22,523 nt of DNA from Bacteroidales bacterium (GTDB taxonomy: Bacteria > Bacteroidota > Bacteroidia > Bacteroidales > UBA3824). Of the stretch, positions 8,879 through 15,223 are shown piece by piece. The stretch is taken from contig JAFYFR010000145.1 of assembly GCA_017543645.1 (NCBI GenBank), positions 1 to 22,523 of the forward strand, given 5' to 3'. Position numbers and translations under genes: made by a program. Numbering within the stretch: the stretch's first letter is position 1; each line of letters opens with the position of its first letter. The notes under the pieces were generated by a model that was not told the origin of the DNA, did not search any database, and was given only the letters and a program-made list of their open reading frames with translations.

Positions 8879-9472
8879 ATGAAAGTATTTGAAATTAAAG
8901 GTACTAAGAGAGAAAATCTCGGTACAAAGTATGCGAAACTCATCCGCAAGGAGGGTCTTGTTCCCTGTATTGCTTACGGCAAAGGCGAGAACATCAATTT
9001 CACTGTTTCTAAGAAAGCAATCAATGCCGCTATCTTCACTCCCGAAGTCTATGTGGTAAAAATCGACATTGACGGCAAAGTTATCAACACCGTTATCAAG
9101 GAACTCCAATTCCATCCTGTTAGCGACGAGGTAATGCACATCGATTTCTATTCTTACAGCGATGATCAGGAAATCACTGTCAAACTTCCAGTAGTGTTTG
9201 AAGGTCACGCTCCCGGTGTTAAGGCTGGTGGTAAGCTCAAAACCTGCGTACGTCTGCTCAAAGTTACCGGCAAAGTTGCCAACCTTCCCGAAAAAATCGT
9301 TGTCAGCATAGCCGAACTCGAACTCGAGCAGCAGATCAAGGTTCACGACCTCAAATTCGACAACTACCGTATTTCCGACCCACAGGATATGCTCCTCTGC
9401 CGCATCATGGCTACACGCGCTACTCAGCAGGCCGCAGCTGCCGACGACGGTGGAAAGAAGAAAAAGAAATAA
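8879..9472 (+). CDS. rplY: 50S ribosomal protein L25/general stress protein Ctc
   Basis: Ribosomal protein of the long (CTC/TL5) type that binds 5S rRNA in the large subunit. It has 197 residues. The N-terminal 5S-binding beta-barrel spans about 1-95, with GTKRENLGTKYAKLIRKEGLVPCIAYG and the segment ELQFHPVSDEVMHIDFY. The C-terminal TL5 domain spans about 98-180 and includes VVFEGHAPGVKAGGKL. The tail is lysine-rich (GGKKKKK). The ATG at 8879 gives the usual family start (MKVFEIKG). It has its own promoter and a long structured leader, and is followed by a terminator before pth. Its neighbours pth and prs match the conserved prs-ctc-pth neighbourhood of Firmicutes. Identification is firm. Confidence 0.96.
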   Translation: MKVFEIKGTKRENLGTKYAKLIRKEGLVPCIAYGKGENINFTVSKKAINAAIFTPEVYVVKIDIDGKVINTVIKELQFHPVSDEVMHIDFYSYSDDQEITVKLPVVFEGHAPGVKAGGKLKTCVRLLKVTGKVANLPEKIVVSIAELELEQQIKVHDLKFDNYRISDPQDMLLCRIMATRATQQAAAADDGGKKKKK

Positions 9473-9505
9473 TTTGCATAGCGTTAATATTTACAAATTT
9501 TTTCG

Positions 9506-9538
9506 GAGACGGCATTTGTTTTTGCCGTCTCTGTTTTT
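9506..9538 (+). terminator. Intrinsic terminator after rplY
   Basis: A 9-bp perfect stem (GAGACGGCA at 9506-9514, TGCCGTCTC at 9523-9531), a T-rich loop and a T run. It lies 33 bases after the rplY stop and 13 bases before the pth start, so pth expression would depend on partial read-through or a weak promoter I could not identify. Confidence 0.8.
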
Positions 9539-9551
9539 ATAATTACAAGTT

Positions 9552-10115
9552 GTGAAATATCTTATTACAGGTCTTGGCAACATAGGTGCCGAATACGAAA
9601 ACACTCGCCACAATATCGGTTTCAAAATAGCCGACGCACTCGCAGCCGATGCCGGAGCCACTTTTGAAAGCGGCAGGTACGCATCGGTGGCACAGTTCAA
9701 GTACCGTGGCAATCCGATTACTTTGATTAAGCCGTCTACGTTTATGAACCTCAGCGGCAAGGCGGTGAGCTACTGGCTCAAGGAGGAGAATATCCCTGTG
9801 GAAAACCTAATTGTCTGTGTTGACGACCTCGCATTGCCTTTCGGGGTGATACGTATACGCGCCAACGGTAGCGAAGCGGGTCATAACGGACTGAAAAATA
9901 TTACTGAAATGCTTGGCACTCAGAATTATGCGCGTCTGCGTTTCGGTATCGGAAACGATTTTCCAAAAGGTCATCAGGTTGACTTTGTTTTGGGAAAATG
10001 GAGTTTCGAGGATTTGAAACGGATAGGGGAGCGGTGCAAAGTTACCACCGAAGCCCTCTACAGCTTTATTATCAACGGCGTTCAGCGCACAATGAATACG
10101 TTTAACGGTAAATAA
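9552..10115 (+). CDS. pth: Peptidyl-tRNA hydrolase
   Basis: Cytosolic esterase that frees tRNA from prematurely released peptidyl-tRNA. At 187 residues it is of normal size. Catalytic and substrate residues are visible: N10 and H20 in GLGN...NTRHNIGF, M65-N66 in KPSTFMNLSG, D91 in CVDDLALPFG (aligned with D93 of E. coli) and N112 in AGHNGLKNI. FVLGKWS near residue 145 is also typical. The start is GTG at 9552. It gives the canonical MKYLITGLGNIG, and no upstream start would fit better. The S4-domain gene follows after 10 bases, so the two are probably one operon. Confidence 0.97.
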   Translation: MKYLITGLGNIGAEYENTRHNIGFKIADALAADAGATFESGRYASVAQFKYRGNPITLIKPSTFMNLSGKAVSYWLKEENIPVENLIVCVDDLALPFGVIRIRANGSEAGHNGLKNITEMLGTQNYARLRFGIGNDFPKGHQVDFVLGKWSFEDLKRIGERCKVTTEALYSFIINGVQRTMNTFNGK

Positions 10116-10125
10116 CTAAATTATT

Positions 10126-10572
10126 ATGGCAGAACCAAATACCGAAATGCGGATTGATAAGTTTCTGTTTAACGTCCGCCTCTTTAAAACTCGCTCGATG
10201 GCTGCCGATGCCTGCGATAAGGGTAGAATACTTATCAACGGCGCGGCTGTGAAGCCCGCCCGTGTGGTGCGTCCTGGCGACGAAATCAGCGTTAAGGTAA
10301 ATCCTGTATTCCGCCGTTACAAGGTTGTAGCGTTGCTAAAAGGTCGTGTGGGTGCCGCCAAAGTGCCGGAATATATCACCGAAACCACTTCTCAGGACGA
10401 CCTTTTCAAGCTGAAGATGATGTCCGAAATGGGGCGTTTCTCGTTTGGCAAGCGCGACCGTGGAGCAGGACGTCCCACCAAGAAAGACCGCCGCGACATC
10501 GACCGCTTTTACGAAGGCGATGACGACGACCTCGAGGGTTTCTCTCCCGATTTCGACAACGAGGAACTATAA
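10126..10572 (+). CDS. hslR: S4-domain RNA-binding protein, Hsp15 (HslR)-like
   Basis: A 148-residue basic protein with an S4 domain at about residues 8-65: MRIDKFLFNVRLFKTRSMAADACDKGRILINGAAVKPARVVRPGDEISV. This pattern is typical of Hsp15. E. coli Hsp15 binds stalled 50S subunits that still carry peptidyl-tRNA and helps recycle them. The C-terminal part is a basic stretch (FGKRDRGAGRPTKKDRRDIDRF) followed by an acidic tail (EGDDDDLEGFSPDFDNEEL). The gene starts 10 bases after pth. Because both products act on peptidyl-tRNA trapped on ribosomes, the operon makes functional sense. The family is clear; the Hsp15 role is carried over from E. coli. Confidence 0.85.
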   Translation: MAEPNTEMRIDKFLFNVRLFKTRSMAADACDKGRILINGAAVKPARVVRPGDEISVKVNPVFRRYKVVALLKGRVGAAKVPEYITETTSQDDLFKLKMMSEMGRFSFGKRDRGAGRPTKKDRRDIDRFYEGDDDDLEGFSPDFDNEEL

Positions 10573-10577
10573 AAAAA

Positions 10578-10600
10578 GAGGTGCGCCATGTGCGCACCTC
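10578..10600. terminator. Hairpin terminator between convergent genes
   Basis: A 9-bp perfect GC-rich stem (GAGGTGCGC at 10578-10586, GCGCACCTC at 10592-10600) with a 5-base loop, sited between the plus-strand S4 gene and the minus-strand DUF4412-like gene. The A run at 10571-10577 becomes the T run for minus-strand transcripts. It should therefore work best for the minus-strand gene and possibly weakly in the other direction. Confidence 0.8.
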
Positions 10601-10630
10601 CTTGATAAAGAACATTGGTTATTATAATTT

Positions 10631-11212
10631 TTATCTGATTTTTACGTCGGCGGGAACATCGAAGATGCCTTCGGGAATTTCGCCGTTTTCGTTGAATGTG
10701 TCCATAACTGTCTCAATTTGGAACATTCCGCCGTCAACAACGGTCTTTACAGGAAAACCTTTCCAAACCCATACTGTTGAGGATACCGACATACCCATCT
10801 GCTCGGTGTTTACCTCGTATATTTTGCAGGGATAACCGTTAACGATTTCTTCGCCTTTCTCTTTGATTTTGTGTTTCTTAACAACTTCGGGTGTGAGGTT
10901 GAGGTAGTTTACAGAGCCATCGGTCTTGCGACCTTCTTTGGAGTTGATGTCGAACGATACAGAACCGTCGGGTTTAACTACTGTTCTCATATTCATTACG
11001 TTGCCGCCCATAGCCGACATGTCCATCTGAAACTCCGAAGCCTCTTGCTTGCCGTAGTCGGAGATGTAGTAGGTGGTAATCATGGGATTGCCCATCATCT
11101 CGGTCTTGGTGGTGATAACAGCTTTTTCAAATTCGTATCTTGCTTCTTGAGCCTGTGTTGCAGCGGCGGCGAATACCATAGCAGCGGCTGCGATAATCAT
11201 TTTTGCTTTCAT
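10631..11212 (-). CDS. Exported DUF4412-like protein
   Basis: A 193-residue protein with a clear Sec signal peptide (MKAKMIIAAAAMVFAAAATQAQ, cleavage near residue 22). The mature part alternates beta-strand-like segments. It includes YEFEKAVITTKTEMMGN, a methionine-rich region (FQMDMSAMGGNVMNM), EIVNGYPCKIYEV, and SSTVWVWKGFPVKTVV. The 'NGYPCKIYEV ... VWKGFPVK' arrangement is what I associate with DUF4412 proteins, periplasmic or outer-membrane proteins of Bacteroidetes with no established function. There is one cysteine in the mature chain and no lipobox. A promoter and an inverted repeat lie upstream (11273-11321). Family call is moderate; function unknown. Confidence 0.75.
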   Translation of the reverse strand: MKAKMIIAAAAMVFAAAATQAQEARYEFEKAVITTKTEMMGNPMITTYYISDYGKQEASEFQMDMSAMGGNVMNMRTVVKPDGSVSFDINSKEGRKTDGSVNYLNLTPEVVKKHKIKEKGEEIVNGYPCKIYEVNTEQMGMSVSSTVWVWKGFPVKTVVDGGMFQIETVMDTFNENGEIPEGIFDVPADVKIR

Positions 11213-11259
11213 GTTATTAAGTATTTATGGTTATGATTTGTTTTTTATTGTTTCTGATG

Positions 11260-11304
11260 CAAAGTTACAATGCAAAATTAATCACCGAGTTTTTTTTCGA
11301 CAAA
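11260..11304 (-). promoter_or_regulatory. Candidate promoter of the DUF4412-like gene
   Basis: Read on the minus strand, TTTG (11301-11304), 20 bases, then TAATTTTG (11273-11280) fits the Bacteroidetes promoter consensus. A second -7-like element, TAACTTTG (11260-11267), lies nearer the gene but has no matching -33. Confidence 0.45.
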
Positions 11305-11321
11305 CACCCAGTTTTTGTCGA
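11297..11321. repeat. 8-bp inverted repeat overlapping the -33 element
   Basis: TCGACAAA (11297-11304) and TTTGTCGA (11314-11321) are perfect inverted copies separated by 9 bases. The first copy contains the -33 element of the gene at 10631-11212. No T run follows on either strand, so it does not look like an intrinsic terminator. It may be an operator, or a hairpin at the 3' end of the upstream lipoprotein transcript. Confidence 0.6.
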
Positions 11322-11379
11322 TAAATATGCCCTTATGTCGGACGAGCATTTTGCAAAATAATGATTGAAATCTGTGGGG

Positions 11380-12180
11380 CTATTTTTTGATGTCCTTGGC
11401 TAATCGCACACCGAGCTGAAACGCATTGGTGATACAGCCGCGTTTTGGCCAAATGCTGGAGAGGCAGATGCTCATGTAGTCGTCGGACGGAAGCCAGTAG
11501 CCGCCTTCGATAAATGAGTCGAAACGTGTTGAGTTGAAGGGAAGGAACATAGCACCGGCTTCCTCCATTTTTTTCCATTCTTCCAAGTTGAAAACATTGT
11601 CGGTAGAAAAATCGGCTTTGTTGTTTTTTAAGCACATCTGGTCGCTCCACGACCTTAGCGAATCGGTTGGAACGGGTTTTAATTTAGGTCCGCCTTCTAA
11701 TTTGAAATTGTCGCAGAGCACTATTATGCCTTTTACGTTGTTTACAGTGCCCCATGCAGTGAGTTCGCCGGCTTTTTCGCGTTTTAGGATAAGGTATTCC
11801 CACTCCTCGCCGGTGAGAGTGCGCCATATTCCGCCTTCGTTTCCGCCGTTGACGATAGGATTTTTGCCCCAGTCAACAAATTTTTCGGATTTTTGCACGG
11901 GATTGTCGCCAGAGCCCCAGTTGAATAGATCCCAGTAATTGGTATCGTCCTCTTTCATGGTTTCGCGAGGCTTGCTGAGATATTCCCACTGGTTTTCGGC
12001 AAACATATAGGTTTTGGAGGAAGGCTGGTAACGGAGGTTTCCATGTGCGAATCTAACTTTCTGTGTTGCGCTGATCGAAAATTCGCCGTTGAGTGCGCCA
12101 GGGTCGGAAGGTCCGCACGATGTTGCAAGGCATAACGCCGTAGCCATTGCCATCAGAGGAATAAATATAGTTTTTTTCAT
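11380..12180 (-). CDS. FISUMP-like lipoprotein
   Basis: A 266-residue lipoprotein. The signal MKKTIFIPLMAMATALCLATSC ends in a lipobox with acylation at C22, followed by GPSDPG. The mature part begins GEFSISATQKVRFAHGNLRYQ and continues with FAENQWEYL, WDLFNWGSGDN, GIWRTLTGEEWEYLI, GIIVLCDNF, EEAGAMFLPF and GYWLPSDDY, ending QLGVRLAKDI. This is the second common variant of the FISUMP-like exported domain in Bacteroidetes. It is only distantly similar to the protein at 7829-8734 but shares the overall plan (W-rich middle, FLP motif, then 'YW' and 'VR' near the end). The usual YYWSSS is replaced by GYWLPSD. I saw no promoter match in 12181-12231. Function unknown. Confidence 0.8.
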   Translation of the reverse strand: MKKTIFIPLMAMATALCLATSCGPSDPGALNGEFSISATQKVRFAHGNLRYQPSSKTYMFAENQWEYLSKPRETMKEDDTNYWDLFNWGSGDNPVQKSEKFVDWGKNPIVNGGNEGGIWRTLTGEEWEYLILKREKAGELTAWGTVNNVKGIIVLCDNFKLEGGPKLKPVPTDSLRSWSDQMCLKNNKADFSTDNVFNLEEWKKMEEAGAMFLPFNSTRFDSFIEGGYWLPSDDYMSICLSSIWPKRGCITNAFQLGVRLAKDIKK

Positions 12181-12241
12181 GTCGGTAAGTTTTAAATGAG
12201 TTGATAATAATGTAATTTGTTTAGACTTCTGTTAAAAAAAA

Positions 12242-12267
12242 AGAGACGCAAATACATTTGCGCCTCT
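12242..12267. terminator. Terminator after tRNA-Leu
   Basis: A 12-bp stem (AGAGACGCAAAT at 12242-12253, ATTTGCGCCTCT at 12256-12267, one G-U pair) with T runs on both sides when read in the matching direction (12232-12241 for the minus strand). It starts about 10 bases after the tRNA 3' end. The central bases must open to make a loop of at least 4. Confidence 0.85.
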
Positions 12268-12276
12268 TTTTATCAG

Positions 12277-12360
12277 TACCCCGGGCCGGGATCGAACCGG
12301 CAAGGATGTTACTCCATTGGTGTTTGAGACCAACGCGTCTACCAATTCCGCCACCAGGGC
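12277..12360 (-). tRNA. tRNA-Leu (anticodon CAA)
   Basis: An 84-base class II tRNA. The acceptor stem GCCCTGG pairs with CCGGGGT (1-72 G-U and 5-68 U-G wobbles). The D arm contains GCGGAATTGGTAGACGC. The anticodon stem TTGGT/ACCAA encloses the loop CTCAAAC, giving anticodon CAA, which reads UUG. The long variable arm contains GGA/TCC. The T arm is GCCGG-TTCGATC-CCGGC and the discriminator base is A. CCA is not encoded (CTG follows). It has its own promoter and terminator. Confidence 0.96.
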
Positions 12361-12376
12361 TTGCGGTTTTGCGATG

Positions 12377-12407
12377 CAAATGTAGAGGTTTTTTATTATT
12401 GTGCAAA
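12377..12407 (-). promoter_or_regulatory. Promoter of tRNA-Leu, overlapping the end of the upstream gene
   Basis: On the minus strand, TTTG (12404-12407), exactly 19 bases, then TACATTTG (12377-12384), 16 bases before the tRNA 5' end. The -33 element lies in the last codons of the membrane-protein gene that ends at 12396. Confidence 0.7.
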
Positions 12408-13367
12408 GTTTTTTTGAATTTTTTTTCTCTTGATGTAAAAAAATGTGCCAATAATGCTTGGAATCAGTATGTTGATAATCCACAAAGCTGCCGATGCCGC
12501 CGCCGGAAGCACGATGTTTTGAGTGTATGGCTGTAGCAGAAGTACCGCAACCGAACATCTTACGCCGAGTTCTGCCAGTGCCGGACGTGGTACAAAGCTG
12601 ATTATTCCGTATGCCATGAACACTACCGCCAAGCCATCGGCAATGCCAATGTGTATGCCCGAGGCAAGTATCAACAGAAGGTTTTGTGTAGAGTAGACCA
12701 TGTATCTCGCCGCGCTGACAGCAATAATGGTATGCTTGGTGCGCAAGTCGTATTTGGAGAAGAACTCTAATTTTTGCACAGCTTTGGCAAAACGTTTTCT
12801 GTTTTTGAGCAGTCTCACTATCCATTGCGGATTGTAAAACAGTATTGAGGCAAGCGCCGCGCATATTGTGGCTATACATATAATGTAAGGTTTGGTAACG
12901 AAGTCTATGTTGCCATAATCTACGCCGTTGAGTATCAACCATGCCGACCCTGCCGCCGCAAATGTCAGCATCACAGGCATCTGGCTTATTCCGCAATAGG
13001 CGGTGGCTATAGCGCCCGAAATCCTGTTGCCGGGTGTAAGCACCGACGGACGCCCTATGGTTTCGCCTACGCGGTTTGGCGTGAATGTTGACGGCGGAAT
13101 ACCTTTCAATACACCTTTGACAGCGGTTTGCAGGGTTATCGGCTCTATGGGCATTATGGCTGTGCGCCATTTTACAGCTTCAAGCAACCAGTTGTGAATT
13201 ACCAAAACAATTGCAATAAACAAATACTTGTGTTCAATATTTTTATAGTCTATTATTTTATCTAATTCTTTAAGTTGTTGAAAATGCTCGCAGGCTACTT
13301 TGTAGAGAAAAACATAAAACGCTATTGCTGCTAAGATTTCAATTATGGCGAGTACCTTTTTTTTCAC
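12396..13367 (-). CDS. Flippase-like membrane protein (LPG synthase TM region family), second of pair
   Basis: A 323-residue multipass membrane protein with about seven to eight hydrophobic segments. TPNRVGETIGRPSVL (about residues 95-110) corresponds to the family's 'P.R.GE..R' motif, and FVPRPALAELGVRCSVAV to the later 'P.PGG.G..E' motif. These place it in the lysylphosphatidylglycerol synthase TM region/UPF0104 family (PF03706). No C-terminal lysyl-transferase domain is present, so a flippase or lipid-handling role is more likely than LPG synthesis. The start is GTG at 13367, 4 bases after the stop of the upstream paralogue, indicating translational coupling. The basic tail (IKRKKIQKNFAQ) ends over the tRNA-Leu promoter. 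The family match is weaker than for its neighbour. Confidence 0.75.
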   Translation of the reverse strand: MKKKVLAIIEILAAIAFYVFLYKVACEHFQQLKELDKIIDYKNIEHKYLFIAIVLVIHNWLLEAVKWRTAIMPIEPITLQTAVKGVLKGIPPSTFTPNRVGETIGRPSVLTPGNRISGAIATAYCGISQMPVMLTFAAAGSAWLILNGVDYGNIDFVTKPYIICIATICAALASILFYNPQWIVRLLKNRKRFAKAVQKLEFFSKYDLRTKHTIIAVSAARYMVYSTQNLLLILASGIHIGIADGLAVVFMAYGIISFVPRPALAELGVRCSVAVLLLQPYTQNIVLPAAASAALWIINILIPSIIGTFFYIKRKKIQKNFAQ

Positions 13368-13371
13368 TGTT

Positions 13372-14409
13372 TCAGGTGTTTAGCTCTTGTGTAGGTGGGG
13401 TGTCGTGGATAGGAACGTAGTCTTTGTTGATAATGGGCATAAGAATCAGCGAAATTCCGCCGAGTATGAGAAACGATACGTCCTGCAGTCCGTGTATTAC
13501 CAATGCGAATGCACATCCATCGGGGTCGCGCTTTATGCCAAATAGTGCAAGTGTTTCTATTACAGCAAAATGCCACGTGCCCATTCCTCCGGGCGAAGGC
13601 ACTACCACGCCAAATGTGCCAGTTATAAACACAGTGAGCGCGACGTTGAGCGTGAGATGCTCTGTAAATCCAAAAGCCTTGAATCCTAAATATATGGCAT
13701 AGAAATATACAAAGTTGATAAAGAGTGTATGTATAATAAAGAGTGTGCGTTGGCGGAGGTGTATTATGGTCAGCATACCGTCGCGGAAGTTTTTCCACAG
13801 GCTGTTGATTTTTTCGCCAAGTCCGAGAATGTTTTGTTTGATGGCGGTTCTTATTATTATGATTCCTAATATGGTGATTATCAGTAGTGTGGGTATAATA
13901 AACCAAAGACTGTCGCGCAGAGACTCCAAACGTTGCATGGCATCAGGGTTGTCGGTTACCAATCCCGAAATCAGCCCCCACTGCAATGTAATCACAATGG
14001 CGGCAATCAGTATCAGTGCCACAAGGTCGGCAATGCGCTCTGTTACCACTGTGCCGAGGCATTTGGCAAAGGGAATTTTCTCGTATTTGGATAGCAGTCC
14101 ACACCGCAGCACCTCGCCTGATCGCGGCACAGCCAAGTTGCTCAGGTACATCACCAAAACCGACATAAAGAGGTTGCACCTCCGAGGCTTGTATCCGAGC
14201 GGCTCAAGCAGCAGCCTCCATCGTGCGGCGCGGCTGTAATGTCCTAACAAATAGAACAGTGCGATAGCCACAATCCATATCCACCGTGTGCTTTTGAGAG
14301 CCTCGGCGAGCGAACTTATGTCCTGCCCCCGGTATGCCACCCACAGCAATAGTGCGCCTATGGCAAAAAACAATGCTACCTTTGTTATTTTTTTTACTTT
14401 GGAGTTCAT
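13372..14409 (-). CDS. Flippase-like membrane protein (LPG synthase TM region family), first of pair
   Basis: A 345-residue membrane protein with about eight hydrophobic helices starting at residue 11. Family motifs include LGHYSRAARWRLLLEPLGY, YLSNLAVPRSGEVLRCGLLSKYE (about 88-110) and VVPSPGGMGTWHFAVIETLALFG (about 268-290). Those fit the LPG synthase TM region family (PF03706, UPF0104). As with its neighbour, no catalytic transferase domain follows. The C-terminal tail is short and cytosolic-looking. A -7-like TAACTTTG lies at 14430-14437 on this strand. It is the first gene of a two-gene operon with the paralogue ending at 12396. The lipid substrate is unknown. Confidence 0.87.
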   Translation of the reverse strand: MNSKVKKITKVALFFAIGALLLWVAYRGQDISSLAEALKSTRWIWIVAIALFYLLGHYSRAARWRLLLEPLGYKPRRCNLFMSVLVMYLSNLAVPRSGEVLRCGLLSKYEKIPFAKCLGTVVTERIADLVALILIAAIVITLQWGLISGLVTDNPDAMQRLESLRDSLWFIIPTLLIITILGIIIIRTAIKQNILGLGEKINSLWKNFRDGMLTIIHLRQRTLFIIHTLFINFVYFYAIYLGFKAFGFTEHLTLNVALTVFITGTFGVVVPSPGGMGTWHFAVIETLALFGIKRDPDGCAFALVIHGLQDVSFLILGGISLILMPIINKDYVPIHDTPPTQELNT

Positions 14410-14429
14410 TCTGTTAGCTTTTCGTGTGG

Positions 14430-14437
14430 CAAAGTTA
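14430..14437 (-). promoter_or_regulatory. Candidate -7 element for the flippase-like operon
   Basis: TAACTTTG on the minus strand, 20 bases before the ATG at 14409. It matches TAnnTTTG exactly, but no TTTG is present at the expected -33 distance. Confidence 0.4.
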
Positions 14438-14489
14438 AAAAAAATGCCGTATATCCGCTATAAGTTTTTTTTTATTGGATAAATCTTCT

Positions 14490-14497
14490 TATATTTG
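14490..14497 (+). promoter_or_regulatory. Candidate -7 element for the gene at 14516
   Basis: TATATTTG matches TAnnTTTG. At -33 distance there is only a T run. The element contains the first base pairs of a possible upstream TTG start at 14495, which argues that translation begins at the ATG at 14516 instead. Confidence 0.4.
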
Positions 14498-14515
14498 GAA
14501 AAAATAAAATATAAT

Positions 14516-15181
14516 ATGAGGAATATAGTTTTAATCTTGATATTAAGTATGTTGCCCCTGTTACTCTTATCGCAGACCAAGGTGATGTACGACGAGGATT
14601 TTGTCTTTACCGACGGACTTTATCTCAATAAGGAAATGATGCAAAACAACAAGCCTATCGACAAGGCGCGTATCAAATCGCAATACGACACAGAGGATAT
14701 TGCTTTTTTTGAGCGACTTACGCAAGAGAGCACCATCACGCTGTTTGATGAGGTGGGCGGCGAAATCACTGTAAAGACCTCTTCGATATGGGGTTACTGT
14801 TCTGGGGGTGTGATATTTGTATACTACAACGGATTTTTCAACCGCGTGGGCATCGTAGGCAGCATCTGTCATTTTTTGGGGACTAAAACCTATCTGAACT
14901 CTATCCACGACCCGTATCCGATGGGTATGTACGGCGGGCGTTATGGAATGTACACTCCGGGTTATACCACTTCCACCGAAGCGCAGCAGTATCTCATGAA
15001 TTTTGCCACAGGCGACATTCTCGAATACAATCCCAACAACCTCTCATCGCTGCTGATGGCAGATTCGGAGCTTTACGATGAATATGCCGACCTCAGCCGC
15101 AAGAAACGTAACGCCAAAATTTTTTACTATATGCGAAAATATAACGAGAAACATCCCCTCTACGTGCCTGTGTACCAATAG
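14516..15181 (+). CDS. Exported protein of unknown function
   Basis: A 221-residue protein from ATG 14516. An in-frame TTG at 14495 would add seven residues but lies on a -7-like element, and the ATG gives a compact signal peptide (MRNIVLILILSMLPLLLLSQ). The mature chain has FVFTDGLYLNKEMMQNNKPI, SIWGYCSGGVIFVYYNGFFNRVGIVGSICHF, a glycine- and tyrosine-rich segment (PMGMYGGRYGMYTPGY), and a charged end (LSRKKRNAKIFYYMRKYNEKH). I recognise the 'F..DG.YL....NN.PI ... WGYC..G' layout as a recurrent uncharacterised protein of Bacteroidetes but cannot name a domain. It is divergent from the flippase-like pair and 42 bases upstream of the next exported protein, possibly one unit with it. Confidence 0.75.
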   Translation: MRNIVLILILSMLPLLLLSQTKVMYDEDFVFTDGLYLNKEMMQNNKPIDKARIKSQYDTEDIAFFERLTQESTITLFDEVGGEITVKTSSIWGYCSGGVIFVYYNGFFNRVGIVGSICHFLGTKTYLNSIHDPYPMGMYGGRYGMYTPGYTTSTEAQQYLMNFATGDILEYNPNNLSSLLMADSELYDEYADLSRKKRNAKIFYYMRKYNEKHPLYVPVYQ

Positions 15182-15223
15182 GCTGCTGAGGTTATTATAC
15201 AACACCTTAAATACTTATATTTT

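Noticed and set aside
12232..13170. A 312-codon open frame on the minus strand
   Set aside because: It overlaps the flippase-like gene in another frame and runs through the tRNA-Leu and its terminator. Its translation has no recognisable domain.
14495..14515. TTG start for the exported protein at 14516
   Set aside because: It overlaps a -7-like promoter element and adds a charged stretch before an already complete signal peptide.
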